Virus record (IMG/VR): IMGVR_UViG_3300032294_003279
Span: 1-39,541 of that record
From: a virus
Length of the DNA stretch: 39,541 bases
Strand: one strand, 5' to 3'
The notes beneath the pieces are model-generated. The model did no database searches, was not told the origin of the DNA, and saw only the letters and a program-made list of their open reading frames with translations. Each line of letters opens with the position of its first letter. The first letter of the stretch is position 1. Of the stretch, positions 8,102 through 15,442 are shown in pieces. The position numbers were made by a program, and so were the translations under genes.

Positions 8102-8857
8102 TCAGTATTTTATAACCCAATTCAAAAACACAAGAGGGGGCAGGTTGGGATGGGGCTGAGCGGAGGAATCCGACGTCGCGTCCGACACAAAACCGTAGTT
8201 CCAGGTTAGGGTAAATGAACTGCCAGGCCAACGACTGGAACTCCCACCATCTCCGCCATTTCCGCGGTTCCCGTCCTCGTAACTCCCTCCCCAGCTAACG
8301 GAAACGTCATGGGTATGAGTGTGCTGGTTGAGGCCGGACTCTTGCGGGGAAAGCGTGTGGTTTTCAAGACCACCAACAGCCCCCATACTCGAACCGTTTA
8401 CGCCATTGGTGGTCGAGGCGGTAAGCCGACCGGAAGAGTTTAAACCGCCCATCAACTCAAACCCCGCAACTGTCCTTCCTCGTAAGTCGGGCAAGTTAAA
8501 AGTAGTCCGACCATTTCCAAGGCCGTAAGTAATGTTAATTGCGCTAAACAAATCAGCATAGTCCCGCCTACTAACTTCTTGGCCGTTGCAAAGAAGCCAT
8601 CCGTCAGGGGGCTGCTGGGACGGAAATGGGAATATGGCTCCGGGAAGGTAAAACTTTAGCGTACCCGATCTGGACAAATACAAGGGATCGGTGGTGACGC
8701 TACTACCACCGACAACCCTGGTCACGGTCCCGGTGGTCGTTACGTTGGCTTGAAGGGTGGAAAGCGAAAGTTGTTGCGTTTGGCCTTGGGGGGAGACCAA
8801 CGGAAAAGTTAGACCGAAGGTTGCATTAGTTACTTCGGGGAGTTCGCTTATTTTCAT
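8102..8857 (-). CDS. Phage tail-collar protein, copy 3 of a tandem set
   Basis: I choose ATG 8857 because it overlaps the upstream stop as ATGA; a longer in-frame start at 8974 would run deep into that gene. The 251-residue product has three parts. Residues 1-40 (MKISELPEVTNATFGLTFPL) match a common phage attachment segment. The middle holds a tail-collar domain: GWLLCNGQEVSRRDYADLF, then ITYGLGNGRTTFNLPDLRGR. The last third contains an HTHTHD metal-binding-like run and a variable Gly/Ser-rich loop, ending in HPNLPPLVFLNWVIKY. In T4 gp12-type proteins the collar domain and the His-x-His motifs, which bind metal, form the receptor-binding tip. Copies 1 and 2 upstream share the architecture but have a different variable centre, so this looks like a set of alternative or heteromeric tip proteins. 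Confidence 0.88.
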   Translation of the reverse strand: MKISELPEVTNATFGLTFPLVSPQGQTQQLSLSTLQANVTTTGTVTRVVGGSSVTTDPLYLSRSGTLKFYLPGAIFPFPSQQPPDGWLLCNGQEVSRRDYADLFSAINITYGLGNGRTTFNLPDLRGRTVAGFELMGGLNSSGRLTASTTNGVNGSSMGAVGGLENHTLSPQESGLNQHTHTHDVSVSWGGSYEDGNRGNGGDGGSSSRWPGSSFTLTWNYGFVSDATSDSSAQPHPNLPPLVFLNWVIKY

Positions 8858-9612
8858 GTTTTGATAATCCAATTGAGCAAAAGAAATGGCGGCAGGTTGG
8901 GGTGAGGCTGGGTTGCCGGCACAGAGCCTGAGTTTGTAGACGGCTGGATATCTAGAGTCAGTTCTGTGGAACAATCACCGGCATTAGTATTAAAATTCCG
9001 TCTTGGCCTTCCGGTATTCCTACTTAAGTTGTTCCCAGTCCTGTCCGGACCTGTTGGGACAGAAAACGATGACGAGACTTGGTGCGTATGTCCTACCAAC
9101 GGTGTTTGGGAATCAGACAAAACATGCTCTATTTCACCGGTAACTGAACCTAAAGAGGTGGCTCCGGCAACGCTAACGCGACCCGAAGCCGTAACCCCCA
9201 TGTCGTCGAGCCCAAAAACAGCCCTGCCAATGAGGTTGGGGATACTAAAGTTAGTCCCGGTTCCTCCGTAAGTGTACCCAATAGTGTTGAATAAGGCCTG
9301 GTATTGGGAAACGGCTAGCGACCTCCCGTTGCAAATAAGCCACCCGGTCGGGTCTTGTTCACCGGCAAAAAGGGACATTAAGCCTGGGGAAGAAAAAGAA
9401 ACCGTCCCGGTGGTGGTGATGGGGGTCGGGTCGGAAACAAGCCCTTGCCCGGCGGTTACAGACCTAACAGTTCCATCTCCTAAGAATTGTTTAATTTGCA
9501 GAACCGAGACCTGTTTGGTTACGCCGGATTGGACGCAAGGTAGGAACGAATCAAGTGTCGGGGGTTGAGCCAATTCGGACGTCCGTAAATCTGTAATTTT
9601 AAAAATTGCCAT
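8854..9612 (-). CDS. Phage tail-collar protein, copy 2 of a tandem set
   Basis: This 252-residue protein has an N-terminal attachment segment (FKITDLRTSELAQPPTLDSF), a linker, RSVTAGQGLVSDPTPITTTG, and a collar domain: GWLICNGRSLAVSQYQALF, then YTYGGTGTNFSIPNLIGRA. The variable part includes the single GHTHQV motif, and the C-terminus (HPNLPPFLLLNWIIKT) is nearly the same as in copy 3. It starts at ATG 9612, 1 base after the stop of copy 1, and overlaps copy 3 by 4 bases, so the three are translationally linked. The role is inferred from the collar family: receptor-binding or tip-stabilising protein of the tail. Its variable segment (about 170-225) is Ser/Thr/Asn-rich and is not shared with its neighbours. 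Confidence 0.88.
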   Translation of the reverse strand: MAIFKITDLRTSELAQPPTLDSFLPCVQSGVTKQVSVLQIKQFLGDGTVRSVTAGQGLVSDPTPITTTGTVSFSSPGLMSLFAGEQDPTGWLICNGRSLAVSQYQALFNTIGYTYGGTGTNFSIPNLIGRAVFGLDDMGVTASGRVSVAGATSLGSVTGEIEHVLSDSQTPLVGHTHQVSSSFSVPTGPDRTGNNLSRNTGRPRRNFNTNAGDCSTELTLDIQPSTNSGSVPATQPHPNLPPFLLLNWIIKT

Positions 9613-9613
9613 A

Positions 9614-10393
9614 TTATGCCTTTATAAGATATTTAAGGACAAGGCATGGCGGCACATTATTGTGCGGAAGAGCGGCATTTGCGCCGGGTAATGAAGAGGT
9701 TGTCGGGGTTGAAGCCGAGGACGTGTAGCTCCCTGCCCCGACCTCGCCTAACTGACCGTAATCGCTGTAACATTCTGGCGGGGGAACATCTGGGTCATCC
9801 CAACAAGCAGTGTCATTACACCCGCCGTACACGACCATAGTTCCGCTAGCTGTATGCGTATGTGCACGGACAGCAGACTGTGCTGCTGTAAGCAAATGGT
9901 CCTGAGCTCCCCCCGTAGCCCCAAGAGTCAAATAATCGCCGGAAGCAAAAGTCGCTCCGTTTAGGGGACTGGCTTGCTGGTTGTTCTGCGCTGCGCCGAA
10001 AGGAATCCTGCCGCGAAGGTCAGGGACTTTAAAATCCTGGTTGGTATCAAAACCGTATCTTGTGCCGATAACACCAAAAAGATCCGGAAACACCGACCTG
10101 GGGACAGTTTGACCGTTGCAGTATAGCCAGCCGTCGGGTGGCTCCACCGCAAGGCCGGCATAAGGAATGACCATGCCGGGAAGATGAAACGAGACGGCGA
10201 TGGTTTGGGGAGAACCGCTGACAGAAACCTGGAGGTTTGTGCCGGCGTTGATTTGGGAAACTGTCCCGCGAGTCACAAGATCCAGGACGTTGTTTAAGGC
10301 GGTCTTGCGGGTGATGCCCCCGATCAAGACGGGAACCCAGGCGGTTTCGTCCAGCGTTGAAGCCTGCGGGAGGTCTGAGATCCTGGTGGCCAT
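9614..10393 (-). CDS. Phage tail-collar protein, copy 1 of a tandem set
   Basis: This 259-residue protein begins with ATRISDLPQASTLDETAWVP, the clearest form of the attachment segment shared by all three copies (I-S-D-L-P, then a V-P-V strand and a T-R-K-T helix). The collar domain follows: GWLYCNGQTVPRSVFPDLF, then GTRYGFDTNQDFKVPDLRGR. An RAHTHTASG motif starts the variable part, which here holds a Cys- and acid-rich loop (GGCNDTACWDDPDVPPPEC) that could form disulfides or bind metal. It ends PHNNVPPCLVLKYLIKA. ATG 10393 overlaps the previous stop (TAATG). Of the three copies this is the most divergent in the centre, while N-terminal and C-terminal anchors are kept. Confidence 0.87.
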   Translation of the reverse strand: MATRISDLPQASTLDETAWVPVLIGGITRKTALNNVLDLVTRGTVSQINAGTNLQVSVSGSPQTIAVSFHLPGMVIPYAGLAVEPPDGWLYCNGQTVPRSVFPDLFGVIGTRYGFDTNQDFKVPDLRGRIPFGAAQNNQQASPLNGATFASGDYLTLGATGGAQDHLLTAAQSAVRAHTHTASGTMVVYGGCNDTACWDDPDVPPPECYSDYGQLGEVGAGSYTSSASTPTTSSLPGANAALPHNNVPPCLVLKYLIKA

Positions 10394-10578
10394 TAGTTCA
10401 ACTCCAGAAATTCCCCGTCCGTGATCTGGAAGCCTGACCCAGCCACGTTTTCAATGACGAATTCGCTGCCGTTTTCGTCAGCAAGGTAGTCGCGGACTTC
10501 GGCTGCGCCGACAACAATGTTGGTGAAAACCCCCTGGTCGCACCCACACTCCAGTATGGAACAATCTTCGTCAGGCAT
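10393..10578 (-). CDS. Small acidic Cys-containing protein, 61 aa
   Basis: I place the start at ATG 10578, which overlaps the end of the 800-aa gene by 8 bases and has a GGAGGAACC binding site just upstream. A longer frame from 10620 lies inside the upstream gene and is unlikely. The product is strongly acidic and begins MPDEDCSILECGCDQG, with three Cys in a short span. The rest reads as a small beta-rich domain (EFVIENVAGSGFQITDGEF). I do not recognise it. It lies between the nozzle-like protein and the collar proteins and ends in a TAATG overlap with the first of them. It is probably a small virion accessory protein, and the Cys cluster suggests a metal site or disulfide. Confidence 0.6.
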   Translation of the reverse strand: MPDEDCSILECGCDQGVFTNIVVGAAEVRDYLADENGSEFVIENVAGSGFQITDGEFLELN

Positions 10579-12973
10579 TGCAGGTTCCTCCGATAGGTTC
10601 AACGACCCGGGAAGCAACAAACATGACCTTGGTCAGGGCAAACTGCCCTTCCCACTCAAACCGGAATTGAAAGCTGTGCCCGAGTTTGGCCAGGTTCTTT
10701 GTGGAAGTGACACAGTCGTTGGGAGGGTTAGGCAAACGAATCTGGGAGCGATACTGATCCTTGACGTTGGCCGGAAGATAAATCCCGCAAACACTCGGGG
10801 AAGGAATCACGGTAGGAGCCTCGACCGCCGTGGAAAATTCTATCGTAAAAGAGTTGGCGTTCCTGGTAACCGTGCAGGTAATCGAAGTTCCATCCGGGTT
10901 GGCTGAGGCCAAGGCGGCGTTCAGCGCGGCCTGCAAGGTATTAGCCGTGGTGAGCTGCCAGCTTTGCAAGGTCGTGTTAAACTCGCGAAAAGTCTCCCGG
11001 GTATTCCCAAGCCTGACGTAGTACTCGGGGGCGGGGTTCTCAAAATCGACTTTCCATGTGGTGGCAATTTCCACGAGCTTAATTCCGGAAGGGACGCCCT
11101 GGATTCCGGCAATCGCGTTGACGGTCGCAACTGTGTCAATGCAGGTTTCGTATTCGGAACAGGTGTTAAACGTATGCCATGGAAACCAGCATGGGTTTTC
11201 GTCAGGCCGCCAGTAGGCGTTGACCATGGTGTCGCCGGAAAGCTCGCCGATCCAGATATCCCCACGTTCCAGCTTCTTCAGGTTATAGGGCGTCTCAAAG
11301 TCGTAAGCCCGGGTCTCAATCGCGCACTGGATCTTCCGGTTGGAAGCCCCAAGGGGGAAATCAAACAGAGCCCACGGATAATTTTCCCAAAGAGAGTTGC
11401 TGTTTGACTCCGAGTCGTAGGAAAAAATAAAACACCGTGGGAGACGCTTTGTGACTCCGCTAACCAGCTGCAATACGTCCAGACCGGTCCATACCCCGTC
11501 CCAAACGGCGGGGCGTTTGTTTCCGGCAACTCCCATCCCGTTAAAATCAAGGGCAGCAATCCCACGAAAAGACACCGGCCTGAGCTGGATAGGCTCACCC
11601 TGGATGTTTAGGTAGTTTTCCCTGGGGGAGACGGTGAGCATCAGACGGTTGTCGAAATACACCGCCGACGAGGCCCCAAGGAGGCCTTCGGTGTCGAAGT
11701 CCAGGACAGCGTCCATTTCAGACGACAATGGAGTCATGTTGTAGCCATCAATCTGGGCCCTGGCATGACGGTAAGACCTCACGCCGTCCTGACTCCTGAA
11801 GTAAACGTCGTTATTCACCGCGACAATGGAGCGATCGGCCACTAAACCGATATTGTCCAAGGCTACACGCATAAACCCGGGTGTGTTCTTCCATTGCTCC
11901 CGCGGTACCGCCACGGAGAAAGTTACCGCTCCTCTCTCGCCAAAAACCAAAAGGTCCCCCTGCCCGGTGGAAGTGTCGGAAATAGCCTGGAAGGCAAAGC
12001 CACGAATCTGGCCCATCTGAGACGGGATTTGGAAGCTTCCCCCCTCGTTGAGGTAAGTTGTCTCGGTAAACCGGAGCAAATCGGAGTCGTCTCCGTTGTT
12101 GGCTTTGATGACAAACCCGCCCTTCCCGGCTGAGCTGACTCCGGTTGGGATCTTAAAAGAAGTCGAACTGACATAGCTAAGTTTCCATGTTCCGCTGATG
12201 TTAGGGGTGGAGCTATGCCCTGAAATTGTGACGACATCGCCGTCCACAAATCCGTGGACCCCATCGGTAGTGATAATGGTTTCGGCCCCGGCTGTGGAGG
12301 AAACAATCGTAAGCTGGTCGGACGAACCCCCGTAAACCAAGTCCCCGGCGCTAAAACTGTCCTTAGAAGGGTTGACTACAAACAGACGGCCCTGTCCGTA
12401 AGCCATAAAGGTTCCGACGGGTACCGAGGCGATTTTCCCAAGCGTTCCCGTCGCCCCTACCCCAACCTGGTAGAGGTCTGCCCCGTCGTAAACCAAGGGA
12501 CTGTCGATACCGTTTTGAATAACCAAAAACTTTTCGGCCTGGCAGTAAAACACGCGGGTGGTGGCATCCCAGCGAAAGGGCTCGTTGATCCCGGAAGCCG
12601 GCAACCTGGCCACGTACCCCTCGACGGGTCGGATCTTGAAGACATACCCGCCGGAACAGGCGATCAGGCAGGAGAGCTCAGGGTTTGTCTTATTGGTGTA
12701 GAAAAAGGCCCCCTGGAAATAGTTCCCGGTTTTTTCGTTGTTGGCATCTCTTCCAGTCGTAAAGAGAGCAAGGCTCCCGGGATAATCTGGGTCATCAGTA
12801 AGGAAGATCTGCTGGTTGCCGGGACGGGTCTTGGCTCGCCCACCACGGAAAGTTGTGTTGATGGCCATCCGCACGGAAGTTGGATCGCCGATAGCCGGAA
12901 AGACAGAGGAGTCCATTCCGCGGCTCCAGTTGTACTGGCCGTCAAAAAGGGTCATTTCTTGTTGCGAGGCCAT
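10571..12973 (-). CDS. Large tail nozzle-like virion protein, 800 aa
   Basis: The 800-residue product has an N-terminal segment (LFDGQYNWSRGMDSSVFPA, then SVRMAINTTFRGGRAKTRPG) and alternating beta segments such as FLVIQNGIDSPLVYDGADL and YGQGRLFVVNPSKDSF. These resemble the propeller region of T7 gp12-type tail tubular protein B and related nozzle proteins: the initial R-x-x-x-N-x-x-x-x-x-G-G-x-x-x-T-R-P-G pattern, then strands ending Y-D-G. T7 gp12 has about 790 residues, so the length fits. The C-terminal 200 residues are different, with several Cys and strand-rich stretches. A hole in the tail below the adaptor is the expected location. The family link is by pattern, not by search; the alternative is an unrelated large fibre-like virion protein. 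It is preceded by the nuclease-like gene and followed by the collar set. Confidence 0.7.
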   Translation of the reverse strand: MASQQEMTLFDGQYNWSRGMDSSVFPAIGDPTSVRMAINTTFRGGRAKTRPGNQQIFLTDDPDYPGSLALFTTGRDANNEKTGNYFQGAFFYTNKTNPELSCLIACSGGYVFKIRPVEGYVARLPASGINEPFRWDATTRVFYCQAEKFLVIQNGIDSPLVYDGADLYQVGVGATGTLGKIASVPVGTFMAYGQGRLFVVNPSKDSFSAGDLVYGGSSDQLTIVSSTAGAETIITTDGVHGFVDGDVVTISGHSSTPNISGTWKLSYVSSTSFKIPTGVSSAGKGGFVIKANNGDDSDLLRFTETTYLNEGGSFQIPSQMGQIRGFAFQAISDTSTGQGDLLVFGERGAVTFSVAVPREQWKNTPGFMRVALDNIGLVADRSIVAVNNDVYFRSQDGVRSYRHARAQIDGYNMTPLSSEMDAVLDFDTEGLLGASSAVYFDNRLMLTVSPRENYLNIQGEPIQLRPVSFRGIAALDFNGMGVAGNKRPAVWDGVWTGLDVLQLVSGVTKRLPRCFIFSYDSESNSNSLWENYPWALFDFPLGASNRKIQCAIETRAYDFETPYNLKKLERGDIWIGELSGDTMVNAYWRPDENPCWFPWHTFNTCSEYETCIDTVATVNAIAGIQGVPSGIKLVEIATTWKVDFENPAPEYYVRLGNTRETFREFNTTLQSWQLTTANTLQAALNAALASANPDGTSITCTVTRNANSFTIEFSTAVEAPTVIPSPSVCGIYLPANVKDQYRSQIRLPNPPNDCVTSTKNLAKLGHSFQFRFEWEGQFALTKVMFVASRVVEPIGGTCNA

Positions 12974-12982
12974 GGGAAAAGG

Positions 12983-13387
12983 TTATCCCCTCTTTGGATT
13001 CCGCAAGACGTCCCAGTTGTCCCGCCACTCGCAGTTGGGAGCGAAGTAGACGGACTGGGTGCGCGGAAGTTTCTCAAAAGGCACCACAAAAACCGCGTTG
13101 AGCTTGGTATGGTAAAAAACGAACGCATCCACCACACCTTTGCCGTAAGGCTTTTTCGTATTGGTCTGGTGAAACCCGGATCCCCGTAAGGCAAAAAACT
13201 TCAGCTTTGAGCGTCGGGAATCCTCATACCCGGAGGTGGTCTTGACCTGGATGCGCTTTAAATTCCCCTTGTAGTCCGTAATCAAATCATACCCCTGGTC
13301 ATAGATGGGCTGGCTGACAAGGAAGCCTTGCTCCAAAAGCACGGAGGTCACCTTGCAAACCCCGATGGCTCCCAGGGCCTGACTCAT
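12983..13387 (-). CDS. PD-(D/E)XK nuclease-like protein (PDDEXK_5 type)
   Basis: I choose ATG 13387, which overlaps the stop of the endolysin gene as ATGA; an in-frame upstream start at 13495 would lie inside that gene. The 134-residue protein matches the pattern of a small PD-(D/E)XK nuclease group related to the intron-encoded I-SspI type. A helix, GAIGVCKVTSVLLEQGFLV, is followed by a catalytic-type Asp (YDLITDY, D34) and the strand KRIQVKTT with Q47 and K49. After this it has an alpha/beta tail (VDAFVFYHTKLNAVFVVPFE) seen in that group. An N-terminal Glu that often adds to the site in this fold is not obvious, so activity is uncertain. Its location in the lysis cassette is unusual and suggests an accessory or selfish gene. 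Confidence 0.72.
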   Translation of the reverse strand: MSQALGAIGVCKVTSVLLEQGFLVSQPIYDQGYDLITDYKGNLKRIQVKTTSGYEDSRRSKLKFFALRGSGFHQTNTKKPYGKGVVDAFVFYHTKLNAVFVVPFEKLPRTQSVYFAPNCEWRDNWDVLRNPKRG

Positions 13388-13914
13388 AGCCAGTCCTTCC
13401 CGAGAACGTTGACGGCCATTCTCCGGCGACGGTAAACCCCGTCCCCATCCCGGCTGCCCCCACCGTTTGTGTTTCCCTCGATCGTCACGAGCCAATCCCC
13501 CTCGTTTTTTTCCACAAGGCCAACGTGCGCCACCCGGCCCATCGAATTGAACCAGATGCCGAAGACGTCGGCTGGCTTGAGGGGCACTCCCCTCCTCTGG
13601 CGGTCCCAGGTCGGCTTAGCCACAAAGACGGGAGACCAAGCCGAGCGAGGGTAGGGGTTGAATAACGAAGCACCGAAAGCCTTGTCTCCGACCCAGACGA
13701 TGAATGCCGCGCACCACGGCGCTTTGGTGCCTTCAAGCTTTACGGATGCGAGGATCTCGTCCACCAGGGGCCCGTCGTTTCGACCCGTGGCTTCCTTGAT
13801 ACCAAGGGCTCGACGGGCCTGTTCGACGACGAGAAGCCTCTGCGCCTCAACTCCTGGACCAGCCAGAGAGTGGGAAAGAAACGCAAGAAAAAGCGCAACA
13901 TAGGCTATTTGCAT
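13384..13914 (-). CDS. Exported CHAP-type endolysin
   Basis: I place the start at ATG 13914. The longer frame from 14316 is the antisense-like extension through the holin and spanin genes and is Gly/Arg/Ser-rich without domain sense. From 13914 the 176-residue product begins with a signal peptide-like run (MQIAYVALFLAFLSHSLAG), then a CHAP-like domain. The catalytic Cys lies in APWCAAFIVWVGD (C68), the His in RVAHVGLVEK (H130) and the acid in IEGNTN (E146, N148). This order C, H, E/N is typical of CHAP amidases and peptidases that cut peptidoglycan cross-links. An N-terminal signal suggests Sec export or SAR-type release rather than strict dependence on a large holin pore. It overlaps the membrane-protein gene by 10 bases and the nuclease-like gene by 4. 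Confidence 0.85.
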   Translation of the reverse strand: MQIAYVALFLAFLSHSLAGPGVEAQRLLVVEQARRALGIKEATGRNDGPLVDEILASVKLEGTKAPWCAAFIVWVGDKAFGASLFNPYPRSAWSPVFVAKPTWDRQRRGVPLKPADVFGIWFNSMGRVAHVGLVEKNEGDWLVTIEGNTNGGGSRDGDGVYRRRRMAVNVLGKDWL

Positions 13915-14246
13915 GACAAGATGGCGGCCAGAAGGAGAAGACCGAAGACTGAGACGAACACCATCAGCCGCGTCCTCGGGCAGGCCTCCTTCCAGTCGTC
14001 CTTGAGAACCCCCCGGTCGACGTAGCGATCGAGCATCTTCCAATCCAGCTGGAGGACGCTCCACGCCAAGAAAGTGCAGAAAAGAAAACGAACCGCCCCA
14101 AAGACCAGAACATGAAGGCTTCCCAAATCGACAACCCCGGCGGTCGTGTCGAATCCCTGAAGGATGGGGCCGAGAAGAAAGAAAATGATGATAGCGACTG
14201 CCAAAGCCGCCAGTCCCTGCAAGTTCGAGCGAAGCCAGCGGATCAC
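13905..14246 (-). CDS. Three-segment membrane protein, candidate holin
   Basis: This 113-residue protein has three hydrophobic segments: around 10-31 (GLAALAVAIIIFFLLGPILQ), around 42-65 (SLHVLVFGAVRFLFCTFLAW), and at the C-terminus (LMVFVSVFGLLLLAAILSC). A charged loop of about 30 residues joins segments 2 and 3. The small size, number of segments and position directly before the endolysin, with a 10-base overlap, fit a class I-like holin. A holin sets the time of lysis by opening the inner membrane. Sequence similarity to a named holin family was not recognised, so the call rests on topology and neighbours. The XhlA-like protein two genes upstream may share the role. Confidence 0.65.
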   Translation of the reverse strand: MIRWLRSNLQGLAALAVAIIIFFLLGPILQGFDTTAGVVDLGSLHVLVFGAVRFLFCTFLAWSVLQLDWKMLDRYVDRGVLKDDWKEACPRTRLMVFVSVFGLLLLAAILSCK

Positions 14247-14626
14247 CAGGGAATCCCGATAAACTTACGCGCCAGCCAAAGAAGAGGTCCCCTGGCGGCA
14301 AAAAGGACGGCCACAATCAAGGCCCCGCGCCAAAACCATAGTTCTTTAAGGGCTTTACGCTGTTTGGCCTTCCAGTACTCGGCTTTAGCCAAGGCTTCAT
14401 TGCGTTCCTTGACCGCCTGCTCAAGCTGTTCGGTGTTGGTGAGACAAAGTTGTTTGGCGGAAGCCAATTGCTTCTTGGCCTCATCCAGGTGCTTTCGGGT
14501 TACTGGGTCGGCGGTCTGGTAAGCCAGATCCAGCCGGGTCTCAGCTACGGAAAAGTCGGGGCTACCCTTATAAGTTGTTGAGCAGCCAGAAAGGAAAAAA
14601 CAGGCTACCAGCAGGATGACGCCCAT
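14243..14626 (-). CDS. Unimolecular spanin-like lipoprotein (u-spanin)
   Basis: From ATG 14626 the 127-residue product begins with a hydrophobic run and a lipobox (MGVILLVACFFLSGCSTT, lipid-attachment Cys at 15), then a long coiled-coil-prone helix (about 40-95). It ends in a C-terminal membrane segment (about 101-119: GALIVAVLFAARGPLLWLA) followed by basic residues. An outer-membrane lipid anchor at one end and an inner-membrane anchor at the other is the defining plan of unimolecular spanins such as phage T1 gp11, which disrupt the outer membrane in the last step of lysis. A GTG 15 bases upstream (14641) would add a Lys to the signal n-region and may be the true start; the Shine-Dalgarno is weak for both. 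It implies a host with an outer membrane. Confidence 0.75.
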   Translation of the reverse strand: MGVILLVACFFLSGCSTTYKGSPDFSVAETRLDLAYQTADPVTRKHLDEAKKQLASAKQLCLTNTEQLEQAVKERNEALAKAEYWKAKQRKALKELWFWRGALIVAVLFAARGPLLWLARKFIGIPW

Positions 14627-14661
14627 GGCTGATTTTGACACAGTTTTGTCAAAAGCAAGCG

Positions 14662-14895
14662 TCAGGGTTGGCCGGAAATCTTTGTCCAGATCCAGGACCA
14701 AACGATCGAAATACAGAAGCCGACGGCGGCGGCCCACCCAAAGGCGATATTCATGTGCTTCTCAACGGCACGAAGACGCTCGTCATGCCCGGTCAGATGG
14801 GCGTCGTGCTTGCGAAGCATCTCCGCCAGCCCGTCCAGCTTGGCGTCAATTCCTGCCAGTCTTGCGACTATTTCGCTTACTTCCTTGCGTGGCAT
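14662..14895 (-). CDS. XhlA-like lysis accessory membrane protein
   Basis: This 77-residue protein has a charged N-terminal helix with coiled-coil heptads (EIVARLAGIDAKLDGLAEML, then HLTGHDERLRAVEKHM) and a single C-terminal membrane segment (about 49-70, FGWAAAVGFCISIVWSWIW). The size, the internal E-x-R-L-R-A-V-E-K pattern and the topology match the haemolysin XhlA family, whose members sit near holin and endolysin genes and help membrane damage. The gene overlaps the upstream 94-aa gene by 50 bases, as the first gene of the lysis cassette. Whether it acts as the holin, with the three-segment protein as antiholin or vice versa, cannot be told from sequence. Confidence 0.68.
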   Translation of the reverse strand: MPRKEVSEIVARLAGIDAKLDGLAEMLRKHDAHLTGHDERLRAVEKHMNIAFGWAAAVGFCISIVWSWIWTKISGQP

Positions 14896-15130
14896 AAATC
14901 TCGTCCAGTTTGGTTAGTTTTTTGTTAAGCCTGTCCCGTACCGCCTCAGGGTTGAGCCGGAACCCGCAGACACGACAGAGATCCTCCGCCGTCTGGAAAA
15001 ACTCCCGGAAATGTTCCGGGGTGAACGCCCAATCCGGTTTACGCTTTGCCTTGCAGGGAGTGATCGCCAGATCAAGGTCGGCAATCGCCTGCTCGACAAT
15101 CGCAGCCGTTAGGTCAATCCATCCCCTCAT
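14846..15130 (-). CDS. Hypothetical protein, 94 aa
   Basis: I choose ATG 15130, which has a GGAG sequence about 10 bases upstream and overlaps the previous gene by 17 bases; a start at 15163 is also in frame. The product is mainly helical (DLTAAIVEQAIADLDLAI, then a central PDWAFTPEHFREFFQTAEDL, then NPEAVRDRLNKKLTKLDEI) with two Cys in a C-R-V-C pattern. I do not recognise it. It overlaps both neighbours, linking the post-capsid small gene to the lysis cassette, so it is likely translated in the late operon. No membrane segment or signal peptide is seen. Confidence 0.62.
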   Translation of the reverse strand: MRGWIDLTAAIVEQAIADLDLAITPCKAKRKPDWAFTPEHFREFFQTAEDLCRVCGFRLNPEAVRDRLNKKLTKLDEIYATQGSKRNSRKTGRN

Positions 15131-15431
15131 CCGACTCCATTCCGTCTTCCACCGCGCTTTCAAAGGTGGTGGGTTCCAGTTTGGGAGTCGCCACTGCTTC
15201 CAGGTGCACTTCGCGCCCTTCCACGGCCTCGAGGATCAGCTTGCCCCTGCGATATTGCAGGCGGCAAACAGCCTCAAAAGACTCGCCGGGTTCCACATCC
15301 TCGGGAGGCAGGAATCCAGGCGGGATCGGGAAAACGACCAGGTCCTTGGCGACAGGTTTTTCCTGTTGGCCCAGGTCCTTGGCAGTTTCCTTGGACTTGG
15401 GTACGACGGGTTGTTCGGAGGGTCCTTGCAT
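15114..15431 (-). CDS. Hypothetical acidic protein, 105 aa
   Basis: The frame runs from ATG 15431 to a stop overlapping the next gene. The first 35 residues are polar and Lys/Gln/Glu-rich and likely disordered; the middle has strands (SFEAVCRLQYRRGKLILEAV, then EGREVHLEAVAT), and the end is acidic (ESAVEDGMESDEGMD). I recognise no family. The start codon lies 12 bases after a strong hairpin (15443-15470), and the only good ribosome binding site (GGGGGAG) is part of the hairpin stem. Translation may therefore be reduced or controlled. It follows the capsid and 80-aa genes and could be a low-copy virion or assembly protein. Confidence 0.62.
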   Translation of the reverse strand: MQGPSEQPVVPKSKETAKDLGQQEKPVAKDLVVFPIPPGFLPPEDVEPGESFEAVCRLQYRRGKLILEAVEGREVHLEAVATPKLEPTTFESAVEDGMESDEGMD

Positions 15432-15442
15432 AAAAGAAAGAC

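Noticed and set aside
8102-10393. Possible diversity-generating retroelement targets in the collar proteins
   Set aside because: No reverse transcriptase or template repeat is visible in the window; the variable centres differ too much to be recent copies of one template.
12254-13189. A 311-aa plus-strand frame
   Set aside because: It spans the nozzle-like and nuclease-like genes on the other strand and is a shadow.
13915-14316. N-terminal extension of the endolysin frame
   Set aside because: It would cover the membrane-protein gene and its sequence is low-complexity; ATG 13914 gives a signal peptide and CHAP domain.
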